DNA of 64,000 nt, from positions 1-64,000 of the forward strand of contig NZ_LKHP01000005.1 of assembly GCF_001440545.1 (NCBI RefSeq). The letters run 5' to 3'. The translations under genes and the position numbers were made by a program. This DNA comes from Caloramator mitchellensis. GTDB taxonomy: Bacteria > Bacillota > Clostridia > Clostridiales > Caloramatoraceae. Of this stretch, positions 39,446 to 47,098 are shown piece after piece. The notes under the pieces are model-generated. The model was given only the letters and a program-made list of their open reading frames with translations, was not told the DNA's origin and searched no databases. How positions within the stretch are numbered: position 1 is the stretch's first letter; each line of letters opens with the position of its first letter.

Positions 39446-39474
39446 TTGACACCAGTAGATGTTTTTGATAGTAT
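39446..39474 (+). promoter_or_regulatory. Sigma-A promoter of ylxM-ffh
   Basis: TTGACA (39446-39451), a 17-bp spacer and TAGTAT (39469-39474) form a strong promoter. A 10-bp inverted repeat with an AAAA loop (39429-39438 and 39443-39452, one G-T pair) covers the -35. It may be the ftsY terminator stem, without a T-tract, or an operator. Confidence 0.75.
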
Positions 39475-39491
39475 ATAAAAGGATGATAATT

Positions 39492-39821
39492 ATGGATAAA
39501 TTAAGTTTTATCACTTTACTACTTGATTTCTATGGAAATCTATTAACTGAAAAGCAAAGGATGATAATGTCCTATCATTTTGAAGAGGATATGTCTTTAA
39601 GTGAAATATCAGAGGAATTGAATATTTCAAGACAGGCTGTTCATGATATCATAAAAAGAAGTGAAAAGATATTATTTCAATACGAGGATGACCTCAAGCT
39701 TGTTGACAAATTTCTAAAGCAAAGGCAAAAACTAATTGAAGTAAAAAGCATTTTATCTGCGATGAAAGATGATAGAATCACCAAAGCGATAGATATTATA
39801 GATGAATTAATTGAATTATAA
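39492..39821 (+). CDS. ylxM: YlxM family helix-turn-helix protein, SRP-associated
   Basis: The 109-residue protein has a sigma-70 region-4-like helix-turn-helix (LSEISEELNISRQAVHDII near residues 33-53). YlxM is conserved directly before ffh in Firmicutes and modulates SRP GTPase activity in Streptococcus. The start at 39492 follows AAAGGATG; another in-frame ATG lies 9 bases upstream. Confidence 0.9.
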   Translation: MDKLSFITLLLDFYGNLLTEKQRMIMSYHFEEDMSLSEISEELNISRQAVHDIIKRSEKILFQYEDDLKLVDKFLKQRQKLIEVKSILSAMKDDRITKAIDIIDELIEL

Positions 39822-39835
39822 TGGGAGGGCGTGCT

Positions 39836-41182
39836 ATGGCTTTTGAGGGTTTAACCCATAAATTGCAAGAGACTTTCAAGAAGCTAAGAGGAAAAGGTAA
39901 ACTTACTGAAAAAGATGTAAAAGAAGCTATGAGAGAAGTAAAGTTAGCCCTTCTTGAAGCAGACGTAAACTATAAAGTCGTTAAGGACTTTATTAATTCT
40001 GTAAGCCAAAGAGCTGTTGGGCAGGAGGTTATGGAAAGCTTAACTCCTGGACAGCATGTAATCAAAATTGTAAATGAAGAGTTGATTATGCTTATGGGAG
40101 GCAGAGAAAGCAAGATAAATATATCGCCAAAACCTCCTACAGTCATTATGTTAGTTGGTCTTCAAGGTGCTGGTAAAACAACAATGGCTGCTAAACTTGC
40201 ACTCCACTTGAAAAAGTCAAACAAATCAATATTGTTAGTAGCAGCTGACGTTTATAGACCAGCAGCTATCAAGCAGTTACAGATACTCGGCGGGCAAATA
40301 GATGTTCCGGTATTTACTTTAGGGGATAGGGCAAATCCTGTAGATATTGCCAAAGCTGGAGTTGAAAATGCTAAGAAAAACGCAAAAGACGTAGTTATTA
40401 TAGATACAGCCGGAAGACTTCATATTGACCAGGAATTGATGGAAGAGTTGCAGAATATCAAAAGTGAAGTTGAGCCGTTTGAGACATTGCTAGTAGTTGA
40501 TGCGATGACAGGACAGGATGCAGTAAATGTGGCTCAAAGTTTTAATGAAAAATTGGATATAACTGGCGTAATATTAACTAAACTTGACGGCGATACTCGC
40601 GGTGGTGCTGCGATTTCTGTAAAGGCAGTAACAGGAAAACCCATAAAGTTTGCTGGTGTTGGAGAAAAGTTGAGCGATTTGGAAATATTCTACCCAGACA
40701 GAATGGCATCACGTATACTTGGAATGGGTGATATTCTTAGCCTAATTGAAAAGGCTCAACAGACAATAGATGAGAAAAAAGCGCTTGAAATGCAACAAAA
40801 GCTTGAAAAACACGAATTTACTCTTGAAGATTTTCTTGACCAGATGTCTCAAATGAAGAAAATGGGACCGTTGAAGGACTTGATTAAAATGATTCCTGGA
40901 CTAGATACAAGCAAACTCGATGATATAGATTTAAATGAAAATGAAAAGGAAATGGCAAGAATAGAAGCGATTATTAAATCTATGACTAAGGAAGAAAGAA
41001 AAAATCCTTCAATAATCAATTCAAGTAGAAAAAAGAGAATTGCTAAAGGTTCAGGAACAACGATTCAGGATGTAAACAAGTTGTTATCGAACTTTGAGCA
41101 GGCCAGAAAGATGATGAAACAGTTTGCTGATATGCAAAAGCATATGAAAAAAGGAAAATTCAAATTTCCTTTCTTTAAATAA
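39836..41182 (+). CDS. ffh: Signal recognition particle protein Ffh
   Basis: Ffh binds signal peptides and 4.5S/SRP RNA. The 448-residue protein has the NG GTPase domain with P-loop GLQGAGKT at 108-115, DTAGR and TKLDGDTRGG, and a Met-rich C-terminal M domain ending in MMKQFADMQKHMKKGKFKFP. The ATG at 39836 follows GGGAGGGC. It leads into rpsP-khpA-rimM-trmD. Confidence 0.97.
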   Translation: MAFEGLTHKLQETFKKLRGKGKLTEKDVKEAMREVKLALLEADVNYKVVKDFINSVSQRAVGQEVMESLTPGQHVIKIVNEELIMLMGGRESKINISPKPPTVIMLVGLQGAGKTTMAAKLALHLKKSNKSILLVAADVYRPAAIKQLQILGGQIDVPVFTLGDRANPVDIAKAGVENAKKNAKDVVIIDTAGRLHIDQELMEELQNIKSEVEPFETLLVVDAMTGQDAVNVAQSFNEKLDITGVILTKLDGDTRGGAAISVKAVTGKPIKFAGVGEKLSDLEIFYPDRMASRILGMGDILSLIEKAQQTIDEKKALEMQQKLEKHEFTLEDFLDQMSQMKKMGPLKDLIKMIPGLDTSKLDDIDLNENEKEMARIEAIIKSMTKEERKNPSIINSSRKKRIAKGSGTTIQDVNKLLSNFEQARKMMKQFADMQKHMKKGKFKFPFFK

Positions 41183-41213
41183 ATAAATGCAATATTTTAA
41201 GGAGGTGAAATAC

Positions 41214-41459
41214 ATGGCAGTAAAGATTAGATTAAGAAGAATGGGAGCTAAGAAAGCACCTTTCTACAGATTGGTAGTTGCTGATTCAAGATCACCAAGA
41301 GATGGTAGATTTATCGAAGAATTAGGATATTACAATCCAACAACTGAACCAGCTGACGTAAAAATCGACGTAGAAAAGGCAAAGAAGTGGATTTCAAACG
41401 GTGCTCAACCAACAGATACTGTTAGAGATCTTTTAAAGAAGGCAGGCATCATTGAATAA
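41214..41459 (+). CDS. rpsP: 30S ribosomal protein S16
   Basis: The 81-residue S16 starts [19 protein letters not shown], the family signature. A strong AAGGAGGTG site precedes the ATG at 41214. It lies between ffh and khpA as is standard in Firmicutes. Confidence 0.97.
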   Translation: MAVKIRLRRMGAKKAPFYRLVVADSRSPRDGRFIEELGYYNPTTEPADVKIDVEKAKKWISNGAQPTDTVRDLLKKAGIIE

Positions 41460-41472
41460 AGGGGTGCTTAAA

Positions 41473-41700
41473 ATGAAGGAATTAGTTGAAATCATTGCTA
41501 AGGCACTTGTGGATAACCCTGATGCAGTTGTTGTCAATGAAATAGCAGGAGAGCAATCTGTTATTATTGAACTTAAGGTTGCTCCTGAAGATATGGGAAA
41601 AGTAATTGGCAAGCAGGGTAGAATAGCTAGAGCTATTAGAACTGTAGTTAAAGCTGCAGCAACAAAAATGAATAAAAGAGTTGTTGTGGAGATAATATAA
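41473..41700 (+). CDS. khpA: KH-domain RNA-binding protein KhpA
   Basis: KhpA is a 75-residue single-KH protein that acts with KhpB in RNA binding and cell-envelope control in Gram-positives. The KH GxxG loop is GKQG within [17 protein letters not shown]. The ATG at 41473 follows AAAGGGGTG. A strong terminator follows immediately. Confidence 0.95.
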   Translation: MKELVEIIAKALVDNPDAVVVNEIAGEQSVIIELKVAPEDMGKVIGKQGRIARAIRTVVKAAATKMNKRVVVEII

Positions 41701-41722
41701 AGAGTTAGGGATACCTAACTCT
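41701..41722 (+). terminator. Terminator between khpA and rimM
   Basis: AGAGTTAGG and CCTAACTCT form a perfect 9-bp stem around a GATA loop, followed by TTTTT within 41720-41725. Strong intrinsic terminator; rimM-trmD must depend on read-through or a promoter not obvious here. Confidence 0.9.
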
Positions 41723-41752
41723 TTTTCACTATTTTTTATGAGGGTGATTTGT

Positions 41753-42262
41753 ATGGTAGAATATTTAAAAATTGGGCAAATAATAAATACACACGGAGTT
41801 AAGGGGGAACTAAAGGTTTATCCTTTAACTGACGATATCAACAGGTTTAAAGATTTAAGGTTTGTATTCCTAAAATCAAATGATAATTTTATAAAAAAAG
41901 AGGTAAATGGAGTTAAGTTTTTCAAAAATATCGTCATATTAAAAATTGATGGGATTGAAAACATGAATGCAGCAGAAAAATTAAAGGAACAATATTTATA
42001 CATTGATAGGGAAAATGCAGTCAAACTTCCTGAGGATACATACTTTATTGCAGATTTAATTGGAATAAATGTTGTAGACGTTGAGTCCGGAAAACTTTAT
42101 GGCAATATAAAATCTGTATTCTCAACAGGAAGCAATGATGTTTATGAATTAGAAACTGATGAAGGAAAAATTATTCTTATTCCAGCGATAAAGGATGTTG
42201 TAAAGGAAGTAGACATAAATGGTAGAACAATGAAAATAAATATGATTGAGGGATTGATATGA
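41753..42262 (+). CDS. rimM: 16S rRNA processing protein RimM
   Basis: RimM helps assemble the 30S head. The 169-residue protein has the N-terminal RimM domain (IGQIINTHGVKGELKVYPLTDD) and a C-terminal PRC-barrel (SVFSTGSNDVYELE, ILIPAIKDVVKEVD). The ATG at 41753 follows GAGGGTGA. It overlaps trmD by four bases. Confidence 0.96.
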   Translation: MVEYLKIGQIINTHGVKGELKVYPLTDDINRFKDLRFVFLKSNDNFIKKEVNGVKFFKNIVILKIDGIENMNAAEKLKEQYLYIDRENAVKLPEDTYFIADLIGINVVDVESGKLYGNIKSVFSTGSNDVYELETDEGKIILIPAIKDVVKEVDINGRTMKINMIEGLI

Positions 42263-42996
42263 AATTTGAGGTGTTGACGCTCTTTCCTGAAATGTTCGAT
42301 GTATTCGATTATAGCATTATTGCAAGGGCAAAAGAGACAGGTCTGATTGAAATAAATAGGATTAATATTAGGGATTTTACAAACAACAAACATAAAAAAG
42401 TAGACGATTATCCTTATGGCGGCGGGGCTGGAATGGTAATGCAGGTAGAACCCATATATAATGCTGTTGAAAATATTGAAAAAAAATATGGATATAAACC
42501 TTTCACAATTTTTCTGACTCCACGAGGAAAAAAATTCGACCAGGAAATGGCAAAAAAATTAGCAAACATAAAACATATTATGTTAATTTGCGGACACTAT
42601 GAAGGAATTGATGAAAGGATAATGCCGCTTGTAGATGAGGAAATTACGATTGGAGATTATGTGTTAACTGGTGGGGAGCTTGCAAGCATGGTAATAATAG
42701 ATAGTGTTTCGAGGTTGATTCCGGGAGTTTTATCAACCAACGTAAGCTATGAAGACGAGTCATTTTATAACGGTTTGCTTGAATATCCACAATATACTCG
42801 ACCAGAGGAATTTAGAGGCATGCGAGTTCCTGACGTCCTGCTTTCTGGGCATCATAAGAATATAGAGATATGGAGAAGATATCAATCTTTAAGAATTACT
42901 TATCTAAGAAGACCAGACCTTTTAAAGAAGGCTAACTTGAGCAAGGAAGATTTAAAAATGTTGAATAAGATAAAGGAAGAGCTTAATGGAATATAG
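42259..42996 (+). CDS. trmD: tRNA (guanine-37 N1) methyltransferase
   Basis: TrmD methylates G37 in tRNAs to prevent frameshifting. The 245-residue protein is a SPOUT trefoil-knot enzyme with PYGGGAGMVMQVEP, GHYEGIDERI and the knot loop IGDYVLTGGELAS. It is coupled to rimM by an ATGA overlap. rplS, normally next, is displaced by a LemA/TPM pair. Confidence 0.97.
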   Translation: MKFEVLTLFPEMFDVFDYSIIARAKETGLIEINRINIRDFTNNKHKKVDDYPYGGGAGMVMQVEPIYNAVENIEKKYGYKPFTIFLTPRGKKFDQEMAKKLANIKHIMLICGHYEGIDERIMPLVDEEITIGDYVLTGGELASMVIIDSVSRLIPGVLSTNVSYEDESFYNGLLEYPQYTRPEEFRGMRVPDVLLSGHHKNIEIWRRYQSLRITYLRRPDLLKKANLSKEDLKMLNKIKEELNGI

Positions 42997-43026
42997 TTGG
43001 AGAGCATGAATATAATTTAAGTAAAT

Positions 43027-43055
43027 TTGCTATATACTTAATTGAGGGGTATAAT
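43027..43055 (+). promoter_or_regulatory. Sigma-A promoter of the lemA-TPM pair
   Basis: TTGCTA (43027-43032), a 17-bp spacer and TATAAT (43050-43055) lie 29 bases before the lemA start. The 88-base gap after trmD has no clear terminator. Confidence 0.75.
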
Positions 43056-43084
43056 TATAAAAAGTGGAGTAAAGGGGGATATAA

Positions 43085-43645
43085 ATGAGAAGATTAAGCA
43101 AGGGTTTTATTACAATCATAATTTTAGCAATAGTAGTTTTGTGGGGAATTAGCAGCTATAATACATTAGTGTCTTTAGATCAAAAAACAAAAGAAAGCTA
43201 TAGTCAGATTCAGAATCAATTGCAAAGAAGAAGCGACTTAATACCCAATCTTGTCGAAACTGTAAAAGGTTATGCAAAACACGAAAAGGAAATAATACAA
43301 AACATTTCAGATGCAAGAGCTAAACTTGCGGGAGCAAAAACGCTGAGTGAACAGGCAGCAGCTAATGATGAATTGAGTTCTGTTTTATCAAGGCTCTTAG
43401 TTGTTGTTGAAAATTATCCCAATTTAAAAGCAGATGCTAATTTCAGGCAATTGATGGATGAGTTAGCTGGGACTGAAAATAGAATTGCAGTTGCAAGAAA
43501 AGACTATAATTCAGCTGTAAATGCTTATAATGTTAAAATCAAAAGATTTCCAACTGTTATAATAGCTAAATTGTTTGGATTTGATGAAAAACCTTATTTT
43601 GAAGCTGAAGAAGGTGCACAAAAGACCCCTAATGTTAAGTTTTAG
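43085..43645 (+). CDS. lemA: LemA family protein
   Basis: The 186-residue protein has an N-terminal membrane segment (about 8-26), then the helical LemA core with YNTLVSLDQKTKESYSQIQNQLQRRSDLIPNLVETVKGY. LemA proteins are membrane-anchored with a long coiled-coil exterior and no settled function. They are frequently paired with a TPM-domain protein, as here with the next gene 11 bases on. Confidence 0.92.
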   Translation: MRRLSKGFITIIILAIVVLWGISSYNTLVSLDQKTKESYSQIQNQLQRRSDLIPNLVETVKGYAKHEKEIIQNISDARAKLAGAKTLSEQAAANDELSSVLSRLLVVVENYPNLKADANFRQLMDELAGTENRIAVARKDYNSAVNAYNVKIKRFPTVIIAKLFGFDEKPYFEAEEGAQKTPNVKF

Positions 43646-43656
43646 GGGGTGAATAT

Positions 43657-44469
43657 ATGCGAAAATTAATTTATATATTCTTAACCTTCCTGACTATTAT
43701 TTCCCATGCAGTTTATGCAGCTCCGCAGTTTCCAGAGCCAACTGAATACAAATATGTAAACGATTATGTAGGAATATTAGGTGTTCATACTAAAGAAGAA
43801 ATTATTTCAATAGGCTCGGAGCTATTCAGTAAAACTTCTGCTGAAGCAGCAGTTGTGGTTATCAAATCAACAGAAGAAATGACAATTGAAGAATACGCTA
43901 ATGGTATTTTTAGAAGCTTTGGCATAGGTCAAAAGGATAAAAATAATGGCGTTCTGTTGTTAGTTGCAGTAGAAGATAGAAAAATGAGAATAGAAGTGGG
44001 TTATGGTTTGGAAGGTGCTTTGCCAGATGGAAAAACTGGCAGAATAAGAGACGAATATATACTTCCTTACTTTAAGAATGAAGATTATGATAAAGGAATA
44101 CTGCTAGGTTACAAGGCTATATGCAATGAGATTGCTCAAGAATATGGAGTTACACTTGAAGGAAACAAAATAAATATTGTCGATAATGCCAAGCAGACTG
44201 TAGATGAGGCATTTGATTTTGAAAATATAGTTTTTATTATGTTCATTATATTGCTACTGTTTATTGACGGCAGATTTCTTAGATGGTCAATTTTAAAACT
44301 TATACTAAATTTGATTGCAATTGGATTTCGTTCGGGACGTGGAGGTGGAGGATTTGGAGGACCAGGAGGATTTGGTGGGCCTAGCGGTTTTGGAGGCTCA
44401 GGCGGAGGAAACTCTGGTGGATTTGGAGGTGGGTCGTCTGGGGGAGGAGGCTCATCTGGTAGTTGGTAA
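43657..44469 (+). CDS. TPM-domain membrane protein (YgcG family) with Gly-rich tail
   Basis: The 270-residue protein has a signal peptide (likely cut after A21 in HAVYA-AP), a TPM_phosphatase domain (about 27-165, containing NGVLLLVAVEDRKMRIEVGYGLEG), one or two membrane segments near 188-225, and a Gly/Ser/Phe-rich C-terminal tail of about 45 residues. Such tails are common in this family. The exact role is unknown; the partner LemA suggests a joint envelope function. The tail's repetitive GGA/GGT codons leave an open shadow frame that is not a gene. Confidence 0.88.
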   Translation: MRKLIYIFLTFLTIISHAVYAAPQFPEPTEYKYVNDYVGILGVHTKEEIISIGSELFSKTSAEAAVVVIKSTEEMTIEEYANGIFRSFGIGQKDKNNGVLLLVAVEDRKMRIEVGYGLEGALPDGKTGRIRDEYILPYFKNEDYDKGILLGYKAICNEIAQEYGVTLEGNKINIVDNAKQTVDEAFDFENIVFIMFIILLLFIDGRFLRWSILKLILNLIAIGFRSGRGGGGFGGPGGFGGPSGFGGSGGGNSGGFGGGSSGGGGSSGSW

Positions 44470-44486
44470 AATAATAAAAAAGTCTG

Positions 44487-44515
44487 TTGTCAAACATTAA
44501 GATATATGCTATAAT
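44487..44515 (+). promoter_or_regulatory. Sigma-A promoter of rplS
   Basis: TTGTCA (44487-44492), a 17-bp spacer and TATAAT (44510-44515) form a strong promoter with an extended TGC element just before the -10. It lies about 17 bases after the TPM gene stop. Confidence 0.85.
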
Positions 44516-44516
44516 A

Positions 44517-44584
44517 TTCCCTGTGTGAAAACGGGCGTTCCTCTAGGTGGCTATGAACGTCTATGCGGGAAGGAGGGAAAGAAC
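44517..44584 (+). promoter_or_regulatory. L19-type ribosomal protein leader
   Basis: The predicted leader contains an outer stem TTCCC/GGGAA (44517-44521 with 44567-44571) closing near the ribosome site, and an inner stem GCGTTC/GAACGT (44535-44540 with 44555-44560, one G-T pair). Firmicute rplS genes are known to have a conserved L19 leader thought to mediate autoregulation, and position and architecture fit. Identification as that family was not checked against a covariance model. Confidence 0.6.
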
Positions 44585-44932
44585 ATGGATTTAATAAGAG
44601 CAATTGAAGCTGAACAATTAAGGAATGACCTTCCAAGTTTCAATGTAGGTGACACTATAAAAGTTCACGTAAAAGTTAGAGAAGGAAACAGAGAAAGAAT
44701 TCAGGTTTTTGAAGGTTTAGTTTTAAAGAGACAAAATGGTGGAGTTAGAGAGACTTTCACAGTAAGAAGAATTTCTTACGGTGTAGGTGTTGAAAGAACA
44801 TTCCCTGTTCATTCACCAATAATCGATAAGATTGAAGTGGTTAGAAGAGGTAAGGTTAGAAGAGCTAAGCTTTACTACATCAGAAAGAAGATCGGTAAGG
44901 CTGCTACAAGAGTTAAGGAAATCATTGAGTAA
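44585..44932 (+). CDS. rplS: 50S ribosomal protein L19
   Basis: The 115-residue L19 has the family blocks [20 protein letters not shown] and [21 protein letters not shown]. The ATG at 44585 follows AAGGAGGG; the frame extends upstream through the leader but without reason to start there. It has its own promoter, leader and terminator. Confidence 0.97.
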   Translation: MDLIRAIEAEQLRNDLPSFNVGDTIKVHVKVREGNRERIQVFEGLVLKRQNGGVRETFTVRRISYGVGVERTFPVHSPIIDKIEVVRRGKVRRAKLYYIRKKIGKAATRVKEIIE

Positions 44933-44958
44933 AGAGGCTGCACTGCAGTCTCTTTTTT
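44933..44958 (+). terminator. Terminator after rplS
   Basis: AGAGGCTG pairs with CAGTCTCT (one G-T pair) around a CACTG loop, followed by six T. It starts at the rplS stop codon. Confidence 0.85.
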
Positions 44959-44969
44959 ATTGGTCATGC

Positions 44970-44997
44970 TTGTTTTTTTAATATAAATTTGTATAAT
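44970..44997 (+). promoter_or_regulatory. Possible sigma-A promoter of rbgA-rnhB-yraN
   Basis: TTGTTT (44970-44975), a 16-bp spacer and TATAAT (44992-44997) lie 33 bases before the rbgA start and after the rplS terminator. The -35 is weak and falls in a T-rich stretch. Confidence 0.5.
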
Positions 44998-45030
44998 AAA
45001 TATAATCAGTATTATCTAGGAGGCTTACAT

Positions 45031-45891
45031 ATGAATATACAGTGGTATCCAGGGCATATGGTTAAAACTAAAAGGCAAATATCTGAATCATTAAAATTAA
45101 TTGATGTTGTAATAGAATTATTAGACGCAAGAGCGCCAATCAGCAGCAAGAACCCTGATATCGATGAAATCATTTCAAACAAACCCAAGATAGTGATTTT
45201 GAACAAAGCAGATTTGGCAGATGAAAAGATAAATAAAGAATGGATTAATTTCTACAAGTCAATCAACATCGTGGCTTTAGATGTTGATTGTATAACTGGT
45301 AAAAACATAAATAAAATTTTCCCGAGCATAAAAAACATTATTAAAAACAAATTGCAAAAGGATATAAATAAAGGTATTATAGGCAGACCAGTGAGAGCAT
45401 TAGTTGTTGGCATTCCTAATGTTGGTAAATCGACCTTTATAAATAAAATAGCCAACAAATCTACAGCCCAAACAGGTGATAGACCTGGAGTAACCAAAAG
45501 CAAACAGTGGATCAAGGTAAATAATGAATTTGAATTGATGGATACTCCTGGAATACTTTGGCCTAAATTTGATGATGAAATGGTAGCTCTTCATCTTGCG
45601 TATATAAAGGCGATTAAAGAAGAGATTTTAGATATAGTTGAATTGTCGATAAAGTTTATAGATGAAATAAAAAAGTCTAATCCAAACAATCTAAAAGACA
45701 GATTTAAGATAGAGATAAAGGATGATCCAACGGAAATGCTTAAGGATATTGGTCGCAAAAGAGGATGTATCGTTGCTGGTTCGGAAATAGATATGTATAG
45801 AGCTGCAAATGTATTAATGGAAGAGTTTAGGATAGGTAAGCTTGGAAGAATATCTCTTGAAACTCCTAATATGATAATTGGGGTTGAATAA
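45031..45891 (+). CDS. rbgA: Ribosome biogenesis GTPase RbgA (YlqF)
   Basis: RbgA is needed for late 50S assembly. The 286-residue protein is a circularly permuted GTPase: NKADL (G4) precedes the P-loop GIPNVGKST and DTPGILWP. It opens with MNIQWYPGHMVKTKR, typical of YlqF. The ATG at 45031 follows TAGGAGG. rnhB starts one base after its stop. Confidence 0.96.
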   Translation: MNIQWYPGHMVKTKRQISESLKLIDVVIELLDARAPISSKNPDIDEIISNKPKIVILNKADLADEKINKEWINFYKSINIVALDVDCITGKNINKIFPSIKNIIKNKLQKDINKGIIGRPVRALVVGIPNVGKSTFINKIANKSTAQTGDRPGVTKSKQWIKVNNEFELMDTPGILWPKFDDEMVALHLAYIKAIKEEILDIVELSIKFIDEIKKSNPNNLKDRFKIEIKDDPTEMLKDIGRKRGCIVAGSEIDMYRAANVLMEEFRIGKLGRISLETPNMIIGVE

Positions 45892-45892
45892 T

Positions 45893-46651
45893 ATGCTAAG
45901 GGTTGACGAAATAAAAGTAATGATTGATAAATGTATAAGCATAGAAGAATTAAATAATCTAAAGTCTGAAATATTAAAAGTTGATAGTAGAAAAACCGTG
46001 ATTAATCTATTTGATAAAAGATTAAATAAAATTTTAAAGGAAAATGAGCTTATAAAGGAGTATATTCAAAGAAGTATTTATGAAGAAGAACTTTACAAAC
46101 AGTATACATATGTAGCAGGAATAGATGAGGTAGGAAGAGGCCCTCTTGCAGGACCAGTTTATGCAGCTGTTGTTATACTGGATAAAAATAAAAGAATTCT
46201 AGGAATAAAAGATTCTAAAAAGTTATCCGAAAAGGCAAGAGAAAAGATATACTGCGAGATAATTGAAAAATCAGTGGATTATTCAATTGGAATTGCATCT
46301 CAAAGTGAAATAGACGAGTTAAACATACTAATTGCTACTAAATTGGCTATGATAAGAGCGATTGAAAATCTAAAAATAAAACCTGACTATTTGCTAATAG
46401 ATGCAGTTAAACTAGATGTTGAAATTCCTCAAAAGGCAATAATTAAAGGTGATGATTTATCAGTTTCAATTGGAGCTGCATCGATAATTGCAAAGGTAGA
46501 AAGAGATAGGTTTATGAAGTTTATATCTGAAAAGTATCCAGAATATAAATTTGACGAAAACAAAGGATATGGAACAAAGGAGCATATTGAAGCTTTAAAA
46601 AAATTTGGACCATGTGAATTACATAGAAAAAGTTTTATTAAAAACTTATAG
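45893..46651 (+). CDS. rnhB: Ribonuclease HII
   Basis: RNase HII removes RNA from RNA-DNA hybrids. The 252-residue protein has an N-terminal helical extension of about 70 residues, then GIDEVGRGPLAGPV with D78 and E79, and later LLIDAVKLD with the third acidic residue. The start at 45893 is coupled to rbgA, as in B. subtilis. Confidence 0.95.
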   Translation: MLRVDEIKVMIDKCISIEELNNLKSEILKVDSRKTVINLFDKRLNKILKENELIKEYIQRSIYEEELYKQYTYVAGIDEVGRGPLAGPVYAAVVILDKNKRILGIKDSKKLSEKAREKIYCEIIEKSVDYSIGIASQSEIDELNILIATKLAMIRAIENLKIKPDYLLIDAVKLDVEIPQKAIIKGDDLSVSIGAASIIAKVERDRFMKFISEKYPEYKFDENKGYGTKEHIEALKKFGPCELHRKSFIKNL

Positions 46652-46660
46652 GGTGGTTAT

Positions 46661-47023
46661 ATGTTTAATAAAAAGGACATGGGTAAAATTGGAGAGGACT
46701 TGGCTGCAAAGCATTTGACAAGAAACGGATATACTATAATACAGAAGAACTTTAGAACAAAATTTGGCGAAATTGATATAATTGCACGCGACGGTAAATT
46801 CCTGGTTTTTGTTGAAGTTAAGACAAGAAGAAGCATTGAATTTGGATATCCGAGAGAAGCCGTAGACTGGTATAAGCAAATAAGAATTAAAAACTTGGCA
46901 AATCTTTATCTGGCTAAAAAGAAACAATTCAATGAATACATTAGATTTGATGTTGTAGAAATAATATTAAATGAGCAAAATGATGCGAAATCTATATTTT
47001 TAATCAAAAATGCATTTGAATAA
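46661..47023 (+). CDS. yraN: YraN family (UPF0102) endonuclease-like protein
   Basis: The 120-residue protein has the UPF0102 pattern GEDLAAKHLTRNGY, FGEIDIIARDG and FVEVKTRRS, which carries the D-ExK-type nuclease core residues. Its function is not established; a Holliday-junction-resolvase-like fold is assumed for the family. It follows rnhB by 9 bases and precedes a terminator and the competence-type genes. Confidence 0.88.
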   Translation: MFNKKDMGKIGEDLAAKHLTRNGYTIIQKNFRTKFGEIDIIARDGKFLVFVEVKTRRSIEFGYPREAVDWYKQIRIKNLANLYLAKKKQFNEYIRFDVVEIILNEQNDAKSIFLIKNAFE

Positions 47024-47027
47024 TTAT

Positions 47028-47050
47028 GACTGCTTAGCAGTCTTTTTTTT
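47028..47050 (+). terminator. Terminator after yraN
   Basis: GACTGC and GCAGTC form a 6-bp stem around a TTA loop, followed by a run of nine T. Confidence 0.85.
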
Positions 47051-47098
47051 TGTTTAAAACTATGTTAAATGGCAATAATTGTTATGTGAGGTGATTTT

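Noticed and set aside
44315-44500. A 61-codon frame overlapping the end of the TPM gene
   Set aside because: It is an off-frame reading of the repetitive Gly-rich codons, has no ribosome site, and overlaps a recognisable gene.
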